From contig NZ_JWIC01000010.1 of assembly GCF_000814765.1 (NCBI RefSeq), positions 10,001-74,000 on the forward strand: a DNA stretch of 64,000 bases, read 5' to 3'. Under the pieces are notes generated by a model. That model was not told the DNA's origin. It saw only the letters and a program-made list of their open reading frames with translations, and did no database searches. Numbering within the stretch: the first letter of the stretch is position 1; the number at the start of each line of letters is the position of its first letter. This stretch comes from Pseudoalteromonas luteoviolacea. GTDB lineage: Bacteria > Pseudomonadota > Gammaproteobacteria > Enterobacterales > Alteromonadaceae. Below, piece by piece: positions 16,509 to 27,300 of the stretch. The translations under genes and the position numbers were made by a program.

Positions 16509-18332
16509 TTAAATCTGGTCAAGGGTTGCTGTTAATACCTGACGGCTGATAACTCCCAGCTCATCGGTAATTTTCACTACCATATTGATTTGATTATTAT
16601 TCTCAGAACATCCGTGGAATGCGGATTGTCTGATTTTTAACTGCAAGTTATTGGATGGAGAATTCACTCCAATCGCATTAGGCAACAACGAGTTGGTTGA
16701 TGTTGCCAGTCCATCTAATGTTGGAAACAGATCCAACAGTCCGACAGGCATTCTTGGTGTCCAAAACATCCCGTTATAATCGAAATACTCAATTTCAATG
16801 AGTGACTTCTTACCGGTCATTTCGGATGGTTCAAATAGGTGCCAATTCACAGAAACCATACGGTCTTCGTCAAATTGCCTTACATTAGCGATGACTTGGC
16901 TTCTCATGGCTAGTACAGACAGTCTCGCTAAAATGCTCTCAAATTCAGCGATCAAAGCATCTGTATACCCATTTTCGAGCATGTCATAGAGGATAGCCTC
17001 AGCTCGAATCCCTAATTCAAAGCTTTCAGTTTGGATTTGCACCATTTCGGGGTTGAGATTTTGAAACTCTTTACATAACAAAATCGGTTGACTGTCTAGG
17101 GTCTCTAAAGTTGCAAGTCCGACGTTGTTGGTCACATCCGCTATTTGAGTTAGCTGTGTGAGTGTTTCTTTACCCGTCAAATTTTGAGACAGATACGCAA
17201 TATTGATAGCCGTGGCTAAGCGCTCCAAATTGACGTCTGTCCGCTGTGCTTTGTATTCAGCGAGCTTACGACTCACAAAACCGGCCAAATCAGGCTGTCT
17301 TAATTGATCAGGTGGCGTTGTTTGATAATCGCCGTTATATACATAGGTCAATGCAGACGCTTCGTTAGCCAGTGCCGTCAGTGAATGCTCATAATGAGAA
17401 AGCTGCTGATCAAAGCTTGGATAAAATGGCGTCGTTGACGGCGCGACGATTTCATTAAAGCAAACACCCTGCTCACACTTCGCCAATGATGTGTCGACAT
17501 ACTTATTCAACACAGCAGACTTATCGAGCATTTTGCTTTGCAAATCTGCCGGCAGCTGCTCAAGTAAAGTAGCGTATGTGCTTAGCCTGCGATTTAAATA
17601 GCTAAGACGGCTATCTGAAATACGCGTTAAGCTATAGCGCTTTAACAGGGTCCACAATCTTACTTGTCTTGCAACATTGTCATTCAATTCAGACTTCAGT
17701 GTCGTTTTCTCAGTACTTGAAAAGTATGGAAATCTGTCGATATCTACCATCATTTGCGCAAGTAAATCATCGAGTCTCTTTTCTAGTTCAAGTCCCAATG
17801 AATAGCGTCGATATACCGCTGCATACCTAAGCGCAGACGACTCTCTGTCTATCTTTTCTAACAGATCAAGTCTGAAGTTTTGCTTGCGTAATTCATCACT
17901 TGCTGGGGTAAAGCCAAAGTCACCAGGCATAGCAATATATTCGTGGTATAGCTCTCCAAATAAAGATGCTTGAAACACGTTCATTTGGCCTATCAAGGTT
18001 GAATAGTCAAGCAAATCACTCACATGAAACCAAGTGTCACTCCCCTCTTGTTGGTGTCCTGTGGCAGTCGCAGTCATCTGTGCAACGACGTCACAAGGCA
18101 AAGCGACCTCTTTGAAACACTGCGGCATAGACGAAGGTGTCGCCGATGCACATACATCCGTACAGCTGTTTGGATTAAATTCACTGTAGCAAATTTGCGG
18201 TTGAAAATGCCTAACCTGAAGTTTGGCAGAACAACTCGCATTTAAAGCATTCGCAGCGTCCACACTGAGTACATTTAACAGAATAAATGCAACACCAAGA
18301 CTCGCGTTTTTATGCGAAATATCACATTTCAT
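16509..18332 (-). CDS. Large secreted protein of the block, 607 aa (first gene)
   Basis: Unrecognised exported protein and the first gene of the block. I chose the ATG at 18332 because AGGAAA lies eight bases upstream and it opens a signal-peptide-like sequence (hydrophobic core LGVAFILLNVLSV, cleavage near ANA); an ATG at 18392 would add 20 charged residues. The mature N-terminus is cysteine-rich (six Cys within about 60 residues), followed by a long helical region (about 110-470) and a C-terminal beta-like domain with one Cys (FHGCSENNN). There are ten mature cysteines in total. No enzyme motif was found. It leads the gene order, with 21 bp to the next gene. Confidence 0.84.
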   Translation of the reverse strand: MKCDISHKNASLGVAFILLNVLSVDAANALNASCSAKLQVRHFQPQICYSEFNPNSCTDVCASATPSSMPQCFKEVALPCDVVAQMTATATGHQQEGSDTWFHVSDLLDYSTLIGQMNVFQASLFGELYHEYIAMPGDFGFTPASDELRKQNFRLDLLEKIDRESSALRYAAVYRRYSLGLELEKRLDDLLAQMMVDIDRFPYFSSTEKTTLKSELNDNVARQVRLWTLLKRYSLTRISDSRLSYLNRRLSTYATLLEQLPADLQSKMLDKSAVLNKYVDTSLAKCEQGVCFNEIVAPSTTPFYPSFDQQLSHYEHSLTALANEASALTYVYNGDYQTTPPDQLRQPDLAGFVSRKLAEYKAQRTDVNLERLATAINIAYLSQNLTGKETLTQLTQIADVTNNVGLATLETLDSQPILLCKEFQNLNPEMVQIQTESFELGIRAEAILYDMLENGYTDALIAEFESILARLSVLAMRSQVIANVRQFDEDRMVSVNWHLFEPSEMTGKKSLIEIEYFDYNGMFWTPRMPVGLLDLFPTLDGLATSTNSLLPNAIGVNSPSNNLQLKIRQSAFHGCSENNNQINMVVKITDELGVISRQVLTATLDQI

Positions 18333-18403
18333 ACTAAGTTTCCTTTTGTGTTTACTTGCTGGTGACTCATAGTGGCCCAACAAGTGGAACAAATTTCATT
18401 TCC

Positions 18404-18433
18404 ATAGTAGTGCCAGCCCGCAAAAAAGTTCAA
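18404..18433 (-). promoter_or_regulatory. Possible promoter of the secreted-protein block
   Basis: On the minus strand TTGAAC (18428-18433) is followed after 18 bp by TACTAT (18404-18409), each four of six matches. It is the best candidate I found just upstream of the first gene, but it is weak, and an alternative sigma factor or an activator may be needed. Confidence 0.25.
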
Positions 18434-19988
18434 TAGGTTAAAAATCAAACTTTTTTTCTATCCGAAAAATAAGTTCTATTCATTATTTAGATCAGTAAGT
18501 TAACCCCACTTTTGCCGTACGTTATTTATTTATAACTATTTTTGTAAATTGATTTTTGATTAAAATTCGTACTGAATAGATTTTTTAAATTGAAAAATTC
18601 ATCGCCTTTGAGGCCCTAATCTGTACAAGAGACTCTACGGATTGTGGGGAAAATTCGAACTGATAGGGTATATGGGTGGGTTTAGACGAAAAGCCAGCTA
18701 ATTTTCAACATGAATACGACTCATATGAATACCCTTTATTGTGCTGAAATAAGCAAAATACCATTGCACTGTCATTGCGTTTAACTATTCTTCGCACATA
18801 AATAAAACGCTGGGCCATGTCACCTCTTTTTTCGCGCTATCTGCAACCTGTGAAACAGCATTAAACCGAGATTGACCTCGACCAAAGCACAAATAGCTTA
18901 TAGTCTTTGATACAGAAAAACGGGTAATTTCATACTGGCTAACCCTTGTTTCATAACGCACCTAAAAACAAGATATGCACAAGGTATCATCACATATCTT
19001 GTGCGCCATAAATCGCGTATCAGAAACGGTTGTTTACGCCATACTTGAGGTGATAGTGATGTAACGTACTTAAAATTTAAGACAGCGGTCCATTTACTTT
19101 GCTAAGTGTCACCTTGGTAAACTGTATGCCGTATTTATCCAGAGCACTGTTTGATGCGTACACATGATGCTTGCCTAACAACACCAAACACCTAGCATAA
19201 TAAGAAAAGATGCGGTTTAAACTTGACTAAATAAACCAGCTTGGCTGCCGCTGATAAATCCCAATGATTAAAACACCGTATGTTTAGTGACTAAATACGT
19301 GCGGTATTTAAAAGAAAGAGCACATCTAACTCAGCATGTTTCCTCCTCACGAAAACAGATGCCTATATACCCTTTTCGCGCTTTTTGCTCATACACCGTG
19401 TGTCAATGAGGCACGAAAAAGTATGCTAAAAGAGATACACCATACTAAACAAGGCAAGGTGATAGAGGCCTTATCGTTCTGGGAAGATTGAGGGGATATT
19501 GAGATTACGCAAAGTAATGCTGACCTGTACAAGCAAGAAAAAGGCGCACGCCTTCATCAGTGCAATGTTGCAGATATCATAAGTACCGGCATTGACGTTA
19601 GTAGAGCACATACAAACGGATATATATCAAAACGAATTACCTGCTAAAGCTGTCCAAATACTCAAAGGACAACTTGTGGCAAGGTGCAATAAACTGAGTG
19701 AAGTTCACATGAATAATACTGAGCTGGGATCTAGTAGGTAAGTAAAGTTGGGGCCCGACTACCTAGCGTTACATACATGGGAATACCGATACTTGTATGA
19801 AACTCAGCGCAAGTTAAATTTACAGACCAAGAGATATTGACGACGATTAAGTGGCAGAGAAAAAATGCAAGGAAGCTTAAGGACGCTCTATTTTTTTGAG
19901 GCGTAAGCATCATGGATCGTTAACAATATAAAATTGCTTAAATATCAGTCAAAAAAGCTTACCCACGTCTTTAGAAAAGTTTCGCGCA
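18434..19988. other. 1.55 kb gene-poor stretch between the block and rpoC
   Basis: No intact gene was found. The left 150 bp, upstream of the block, are very AT-rich. A 10-bp inverted repeat, ACAAGATATG (18968-18977) with CATATCTTGT (18993-19002), lies in the middle. The right third contains a decayed plus-strand reading frame, listed separately. The rest shows short scattered frames with no recognisable product. Confidence 0.5.
19423..19845 (+). pseudogene. Decayed coding sequence, family not recognised
   Basis: Conceptual translation gives protein-like text broken by stops and a frame change. From the ATG at 19423 one frame reads MLKEIHHTKQGKVIEALSFW, meets a TGA, and continues as ITQSNADLYKQEKGARLHQC up to about 19620. 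The next frame then takes over with NELPAKAVQILKGQLVARCN and, after another stop, GPDYLALHTWEYRYLYETQR until about 19840. The frames are adjacent and both read as ordinary amphipathic protein, so this looks like one gene that has lost function. I do not recognise the family. It might be a remnant of whatever carried foreign DNA into this site, but that is speculation. Confidence 0.4.
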
Positions 19989-20016
19989 TAAAAAAAGCCA
20001 CCCTGCTGGGTGGCTT
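19989..20016 (-). terminator. rpoC terminator
   Basis: AAGCCACCC (19995-20003) and GGGTGGCTT (20008-20016) form a 9-bp GC-rich stem with a four-base loop, followed on the minus strand by a run of U. This is a canonical intrinsic terminator 25 bp after the rpoC stop codon. It isolates the secreted-protein block from the RNA polymerase operon. Confidence 0.92.
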
Positions 20017-20041
20017 AAATTTCAGTACTAAAGTGGAAAAC

Positions 20042-23000
20042 TTACTCGTTACCACCTAGTAGGTCAGCATTAAGTGCATCTGTTAGCGCTTGTGACGCTT
20101 CTTCTGCACTTACTGTTTGCTCTTCAGCTGGTAGTTCGCTTTCTTTACGACGGTTGATGCGCTCTTGGTGATACGCAAAACCAGTACCTGCTGGGATCAA
20201 ACGACCAACGATTACGTTTTCTTTCAGACCACGTAGCTCGTCGCTCTTACCGTTTACAGCTGCTTCAGTTAGGACACGTGTTGTTTCCTGGAACGATGCT
20301 GCTGAGATGAATGACTCAGTCGCTAGTGACGCTTTAGTAATACCCATCAGCTGAATTTCAAACTTCGCTGGGATCTTACCTTGCTTCTCAAGTTCACGGT
20401 TAGCAATGTTAACGCGTGCAACTTCAGCTTGCTCACCTGCTAGGAACTCAGTGTCACCACCGTCGATGATGATACACTTACGCAGCATCTGACGAACGAT
20501 CGTCTCAATGTGCTTATCGTTAATCTTTACACCCTGTAGACGGTATACTTCCTGAACTTCGTTCGTGATGTAGTTCGATACATCAGTCACGCCACGTAGA
20601 CGTAAGATGTCATGTGGAGATTCAGGACCATCGGCAATCACTTCACCTTTAGCAACCTGTTCACCTTCGAACACGTTAAGCTGACGCCATTTCGGGATCA
20701 TCTCTTCGTAAGCATCACCTTGCTCAGGTGTGATCACTAGACGTTTCTTACCTTTCGTCTCTTTACCGAAGCTCACAGTACCTGTGATCTCAGCAAGGAT
20801 TGCAGGATCTTTTGGCTTACGTGCTTCAAATAAGTCAGCAACTCGAGGTAGACCACCGGTGATATCACGAGTCTTCGAACCTTCTTGCGGGATACGTGCT
20901 AACACGTCACCTGGCTGAACAGTTGCGCCGTCTGTGATTTCAATTGTGGTAAATGAAGGCAGACGAATTTCTTGTAGGCCACGCTCTTCGTTTTCAATGA
21001 TTAACTTAGGCTCTTTTGCATTCACCTTAGCTAAATCTTTAACAACAACACGCGTTAGACCAGTAAGCTCATCAGTCTGTGCTTCTGTGTTTGAGTCATC
21101 GATATCGCTGAACGATACTTTTGACTGGTGCTCGATAACGATTGGGTGACTATGCGGGTCCCACGTAGCAACAATATCATTACCTTTAACTTCAGCGCCA
21201 TCTTGTACAGAAAGAACCGCACCGTAAGGTACTTTATAACGCTCTTTCTCACGACCTTGCTCATCGATAACCGTGATTTCAGTCGAACGTGAAGTTACAA
21301 CGATCTTGCCATCAGTATTCAATACATATTTTGCATTGTGTAACTTCATGCTACCGTTGTTTTTAACTTGTACGCTGTTTTCAGCAGATGCTCTTGATGC
21401 CGCACCACCGATGTGGAACGTACGCATCGTAAGCTGTGTACCTGGCTCACCGATTGACTGAGCAGCGATTACACCGACTGCCTCACCTGGGTTGATGATG
21501 TGGCCACGTGCAAGGTCACGACCGTAACAGAATGCACAAACACCAAAGTCATTTTCACAAGTGATTACAGAACGTACTTTAACTTCATCTACTGAGTGCT
21601 CTTCTAAAAGGTCACACAGTTTTTCGTCAAGCATTACGTTACGCTCAACAAGTACAATGTCAGTACCTGGCTTACATACGTCTTCAGCAACAACACGGCC
21701 TAGAACACGCTCGCGAAGTGGTTCTACAACGTCACCACCTTCGATTAGCGGCTTCATTACTAGACCTTCTAACGTACCACAATCTGATTCGTTGATAACC
21801 AAATCTTGTGCAACGTCTACTAGACGACGAGTTAGGTAACCCGAGTTCGCTGTCTTAAGTGCGGTATCGGCAAGACCTTTACGTGCACCGTGCGTCGAGA
21901 TGAAGTACTGAAGTACGTTTAGACCTTCACGGAAGTTAGCTGTGATTGGCGTCTCGATGATTGAACCATCTGGACGTGCCATTAGACCACGCATACCCGC
22001 TAGCTGACGTATCTGAGCTGCACTACCACGTGCGCCCGAGTCGGCCATCATGAATACTGAGTTGAAAGAATCTTGTTGCTCTTCTTCACCCTGCGCATTC
22101 ACTACAGTGTCTTTCGATAAGTTCGCCATCATTTCACGTGAAAGATTTTCGTTAACACGTGACCAGATATCGATAACTTTGTTGTATTTCTCACCAGCAG
22201 TTACAAGACCAGACTGGAACTGTTGGTTGATTTCAGCAACTTCAGCTTCAGCGCGCTCGATGATTTCAGTCTTAGTAGGTGGAATAACCATATCGTTAAT
22301 ACCGATAGATACACCTGACTTCATCGCGTAGTGGAAACCTGTGTACATCACTTGGTCAGCAAACACAACGGTGTCTTTCAGACCTAGGCGACGGTAACAC
22401 TCATTAAGAAGACCAGAGATCTGCTTCTTACCAAGTGCTCTGTTGATAAGCTCAAACGGTAGACCTTTTGGCATGATCAATGAAAGAATCGCACGACCTA
22501 CTGTTGTATCAACAACATGAGTTTTTTCCGAACGCTCGCCAGTCTCTTCGTCAACAATTGTTTCTGTTAGACGAACTTTAACGCGTGCGTGAAGCTCTGC
22601 GCTACCTGTACGGTATGCTTTTTCTGCTTCTTTCGGGTCTTTAAACGCAATACCTTCGCCTTTCGCATTGATGCGATCACGCGTCATGTAGTAAAGACCT
22701 AGTACAACGTCCTGTGAAGGAACGATGATAGGCTCACCACTTGCAGGTGAAAGGATGTTGTTTGTAGACATCATTAGTGCACGTGCTTCAAGCTGTGCTT
22801 CTAATGTCAACGGTACGTGTACCGCCATTTGGTCACCATCGAAGTCAGCGTTATACGCCGCACACACCAATGGGTGTAGGTGGATTGCTTTACCTTCGAT
22901 TAGTACCGGTTCAAATGCTTGGATACCAAGTCTGTGAAGTGTAGGAGCACGGTTCAATAGAACTGGGTGTTCACGGATCACTTCATCAAGTACGTCCCAA

Positions 23001-24223
23001 ACCTCTGGTACTTCACGCTCTACCATCTTCTTCGCAGCTTTGATGGTAGTCGCCATACCACGGCGCTCTAGCTTACCGTAGATAAATGGCTTAAATAGCT
23101 CTAGTGCCATCTTCTTCGGAAGGCCACACTGGTGAAGTTTAAGCGTTGGACCAACTGTGATTACAGAACGGCCTGAGTAGTCAACACGCTTACCAAGAAG
23201 GTTTTGACGGAAACGACCTTGCTTACCTTTGATCATGTCTGCAAGCGACTTAAGTGGACGCTTGTTAGAACCCGTGATCGCACGACCACGACGACCGTTA
23301 TCTAGTAATGCATCTACCGCTTCTTGTAACATACGTTTTTCGTTACGTACGATGATGTCTGGTGCAGCTAGGTCTAGTAGACGCTTCAGACGGTTGTTAC
23401 GGTTGATAACACGACGGTATAAGTCGTTCAGATCTGAAGTCGCAAAACGACCGCCATCTAGTGGTACTAGTGGACGTAGATCTGGTGGAAGTACTGGTAG
23501 CACGCTCATGATCATCCACTCAGGGTTGTTACCTGATTGGTGGAATGATTCCATAAGCTTAAGACGCTTAGTAATTTTCTTACGCTTAGTCTCTGAGTTA
23601 ATTGTAGGTAACTCTTCACGCATTTCTGCGATTAGCTGACCAAGGTCTAGTTCGCGAAGTAGATCAAGTACAGCTTCTGCACCCATCTTCGCTTCGAACT
23701 CATCACCGTGCTCTTCAAGTGCATCTAGGTACTCTTCTTCACCTAATAGCTGGCCACGCTCAAGCGTTGTCATACCAGGCTCTGTTACTACGAAAGATTC
23801 GAAGTAAAGTACGCGCTCGATGTCACGAAGTGTCATATCAAGCATTAAGCCGATACGAGACGGTAGTGATTTAAGGAACCAAATGTGCGCAACTGGGCTT
23901 GCAAGCTCAATGTGACCCATGCGGTCACGACGCACTTTAGTTAGTGTAACTTCAACGCCACACTTCTCACAGATAACACCACGGTGTTTTAATCGCTTGT
24001 ATTTACCACACAAACATTCGTAATCTTTTACTGGGCCGAAGATACGGGCACAGAATAAGCCGTCACGCTCAGGCTTGAAAGTACGGTAGTTGATTGTCTC
24101 AGGTTTCTTTACTTCACCGTATGACCATGAGCGAACCATGTCTGGCGAAGAAAGACCAATGCGAATTGCATCGAATTCTTCGGTCTTATTTTGTTGCTTC
24201 AGAAACTTAAGTAAGTCTTTCAC
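20042..24223 (-). CDS. rpoC: DNA-directed RNA polymerase subunit beta'
   Basis: Catalytic subunit of RNA polymerase. I start it at the GTG at 24223, which follows AGGAG by seven bases and gives VKDLLKFLKQQNKTEEFDAI, matching the N-terminus of enterobacterial RpoC; an upstream ATG would add 13 residues. The product has 1393 aa. The zinc ribbon CLCGKYKRLKHRGVICEKCG lies near residue 70 and the active-site loop NADFDGDQMAVH near 460. The second zinc site CENDFGVCAFC is present near 890. It follows rpoB by 104 bp and ends at a strong terminator. Confidence 0.98.
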   Translation of the reverse strand: MKDLLKFLKQQNKTEEFDAIRIGLSSPDMVRSWSYGEVKKPETINYRTFKPERDGLFCARIFGPVKDYECLCGKYKRLKHRGVICEKCGVEVTLTKVRRDRMGHIELASPVAHIWFLKSLPSRIGLMLDMTLRDIERVLYFESFVVTEPGMTTLERGQLLGEEEYLDALEEHGDEFEAKMGAEAVLDLLRELDLGQLIAEMREELPTINSETKRKKITKRLKLMESFHQSGNNPEWMIMSVLPVLPPDLRPLVPLDGGRFATSDLNDLYRRVINRNNRLKRLLDLAAPDIIVRNEKRMLQEAVDALLDNGRRGRAITGSNKRPLKSLADMIKGKQGRFRQNLLGKRVDYSGRSVITVGPTLKLHQCGLPKKMALELFKPFIYGKLERRGMATTIKAAKKMVEREVPEVWDVLDEVIREHPVLLNRAPTLHRLGIQAFEPVLIEGKAIHLHPLVCAAYNADFDGDQMAVHVPLTLEAQLEARALMMSTNNILSPASGEPIIVPSQDVVLGLYYMTRDRINAKGEGIAFKDPKEAEKAYRTGSAELHARVKVRLTETIVDEETGERSEKTHVVDTTVGRAILSLIMPKGLPFELINRALGKKQISGLLNECYRRLGLKDTVVFADQVMYTGFHYAMKSGVSIGINDMVIPPTKTEIIERAEAEVAEINQQFQSGLVTAGEKYNKVIDIWSRVNENLSREMMANLSKDTVVNAQGEEEQQDSFNSVFMMADSGARGSAAQIRQLAGMRGLMARPDGSIIETPITANFREGLNVLQYFISTHGARKGLADTALKTANSGYLTRRLVDVAQDLVINESDCGTLEGLVMKPLIEGGDVVEPLRERVLGRVVAEDVCKPGTDIVLVERNVMLDEKLCDLLEEHSVDEVKVRSVITCENDFGVCAFCYGRDLARGHIINPGEAVGVIAAQSIGEPGTQLTMRTFHIGGAASRASAENSVQVKNNGSMKLHNAKYVLNTDGKIVVTSRSTEITVIDEQGREKERYKVPYGAVLSVQDGAEVKGNDIVATWDPHSHPIVIEHQSKVSFSDIDDSNTEAQTDELTGLTRVVVKDLAKVNAKEPKLIIENEERGLQEIRLPSFTTIEITDGATVQPGDVLARIPQEGSKTRDITGGLPRVADLFEARKPKDPAILAEITGTVSFGKETKGKKRLVITPEQGDAYEEMIPKWRQLNVFEGEQVAKGEVIADGPESPHDILRLRGVTDVSNYITNEVQEVYRLQGVKINDKHIETIVRQMLRKCIIIDGGDTEFLAGEQAEVARVNIANRELEKQGKIPAKFEIQLMGITKASLATESFISAASFQETTRVLTEAAVNGKSDELRGLKENVIVGRLIPAGTGFAYHQERINRRKESELPAEEQTVSAEEASQALTDALNADLLGGNE

Positions 24224-24327
24224 CTTAGCTCTCCTGTCGGAGTTAATCTTGAGGGCAAGCATTGCTCACCCCTTCATTCTTTACAGTTACAGTCCGGATT
24301 GGCAGCTCACTAGAGCTGCCGGTCGGA

Positions 24328-27300
24328 TTAACTTTCTTCCAACTCGATGTTGATACCTAGCGAGCGGATTTCTTTCAACAATACGTTGAATGACTCTGGC
24401 ATACCCGGTTCCATCTTGTGGTTACCGTCTACGATGTTCTTATACATCTTAGTACGACCGTTTACGTCATCCGACTTAACTGTCAACATTTCCTGTAGTG
24501 TATAGGCAGCACCGTATGCTTCTAATGCCCATACCTCCATCTCACCGAAACGCTGTCCACCGAACTGTGCTTTACCACCCAGCGGCTGCTGAGTAACTAG
24601 GCTGTAAGAACCCGTTGAACGTGCGTGCATCTTGTCGTCTACTAAGTGGTTTAGTTTCAGCATGTACATGTAACCTACAGTTACTTGACGCTCAAACGCA
24701 TCACCAGTACGACCATCATAAAGCGTAACCTGACCACTTGACGGGTAACCACCCAACTCTAGTAGCTCTTTAATTTCGCTTTCTTTAGCACCATCGAATG
24801 CTGGCGTCGCGATTGGTAGACCACCTTTAAGATTGTTAGCTAGACGACGAACTTCGTCATCAGAGAAGCTAGCAATGTCTACTTCTTGACGGCAGTCACC
24901 AAGCTCATACGCTTTCTTGATGAAGTCACGTAGCTCATAAAGCTCCGCTTGCTCTTTCATCATGTCTTCGATGCGCTCACCGATACCACGTGCTGCCAGA
25001 CCCATATGCGTTTCAAGGATCTGACCGATGTTCATACGAGATGGTACACCTAGTGGGTTAAGAACGATGTCTACCGTACGACCTCTTTCATCGTAAGGCA
25101 TATCTTCTACTGGTACGATTGTCGAGATAACACCTTTGTTACCGTGACGACCAGCCATCTTATCACCTGGTTGGATACGACGTTTAACAGCTAGGTAAAC
25201 TTTAACAATCTTAAGTACGCCCGGCGCTAGGTCATCACCTTGTGTGATCTTGCGACGCTTGTTCTCAAACTTCTTGTCGTATTCAGCTTTAAGCTCATCG
25301 TACTGTGCAGCAAGTTGCTCTAGCTCTGCTTGTTGTGCTTCATCAGCAAGGCTCTGAGTCAATAGCTTTTCAGCACCTAGAAGTGCAATTGCATCTTCAT
25401 TTTGACCAGATTCAACAAGTAGCTTACGCGCACGGTTTAGAATACCGCCTTCAAGGATCTTGAACTCTTCGTTGAAGTCTTTCTTCGCTTCACGAAGCTG
25501 CATTTCTTCAACTTCTAGTGCACGCTTGTCTTTTTCAACACCATCACGTGTGAATACTTGAACGTCGATAACAGTACCAGATACAGAGTTAGGTACACGT
25601 AAAGAACTGTCTTTAACGTCAGACGCTTTTTCACCGAAGATTGCACGTAGAAGCTTTTCTTCAGGTGTAAGCTGCGTTTCGCCTTTCGGTGTTACTTTAC
25701 CTACTAGGATATCGCCGCCTTTCACTTCAGCACCGATGTAAACAACACCAGACTCATCTAGTTTGCCAAGTGCAGACTCACCTACGTTAGGAATATCCGC
25801 TGTGATCTCTTCTGGACCAAGCTTAGTATCACGAGCGATACACTGTAGCTCTTGGATGTGGATCGTAGTTAGACGATCTTCTTGTACAACTCGCTCAGAA
25901 AGTAGGATTGAATCCTCGAAGTTGTAACCATTCCAAGGCATGAACGCAACACGTAAGTTCTGACCAAGTGCCAAATCACCTAAGTCCGTTGAAGGACCAT
26001 CAGCAAGTACGTCACCACGTACTACTGGCTCACCAACCATACAAGTTGGTTTTTGGTTGATACATGTGTTTTGGTTCGAGCGCGTGTACTTAGTTAAGTT
26101 GTAAATGTCGATACCCGCTTCACCTGGAACGCGCTCATCTTCATTCACGTTAACAACGATACGGCTCGCATCAGCGTACTTAACGACACCGCCACGCTTA
26201 GCAACGATTGTTACACCTGAATCTTTTGCAAGTGTACGCTCGATACCTGTACCTACTAACGGCTTATCAGCGCGTAATGTTGGTACTGCTTGACGTTGCA
26301 TGTTCGATCCCATCAATGCACGGTTTGCATCATCGTGTTCAAGGAATGGGATAAGTGCCGCTGCCACAGAGATAACCTGCTGTGGAGATACATCCATATA
26401 CTGGATGCTGTCGCTAGGCATAAAGGTTGATTCACCTTTATGACGACATGGAATTAGCTCTTCTGCGAACTGATTTTCTTCAGTCAAGTTTGTATTCGCC
26501 TGTGCGATTACGAACTGACCTTCTTCAATTGCAGATAGGTAATCAACTTCGTCAGTAACGATACCGTCAACAACTTTACGGTATGGAGTCTCTAGGAAAC
26601 CATAGTCGTTTGTACGAGCATACGTTGACAAAGAGTTGATTAGACCGATGTTTGGACCTTCAGGCGTTTCGATTGGACAAACACGACCGTAGTGCGTTAC
26701 GTGTACGTCTCGAACTTCGAAGCCTGCACGTTCACGTGTCAAACCACCCGGACCTAATGCAGAAATACGACGCTTGTGCGTTACTTCTGAAAGCGGGTTG
26801 TTTTGGTCCATGAACTGTGACAACTGGGAAGAACCAAAGAATTCTTTAACAGCTGCAGAAATCGGCTTAGCGTTGATCAAATCTTGTGGCATCACGTTAT
26901 CTAGATCACCTAGACTTAGACGCTCACGTACAGCACGCTCAACACGTACTAGACCAACACGGAATTGGTTTTCAGCCATTTCACCAACAGAACGAATACG
27001 ACGGTTACCTAAGTGGTCGATATCATCCACTTCACCTTTACCGTTACGAATGTCGATAAGGACTTTCATAACAGAAACGATGTCTTCTTTGCTCAGTGTG
27101 CCTGGGCCTGTATCTGAATCATAACCAACACGGCTATTGAACTTCATACGACCTACCGTTGATAGATCATAACGCTCATCAGAGAAGAATAGGTTATCGA
27201 ATAGTGCTTCAGCAGCATCTTTCGTTGGTGGCTCGCCTGGGCGCATCATGCGGTAAATTTCTACCAATGCTTCTAGGCGGTTTGAAGAAGAATCAATACG

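Noticed and set aside
18405..18416. TGGCAC on the minus strand as a sigma-54 promoter for the block
   Set aside because: The -12 GC element is missing at the required spacing (GA instead of GC).
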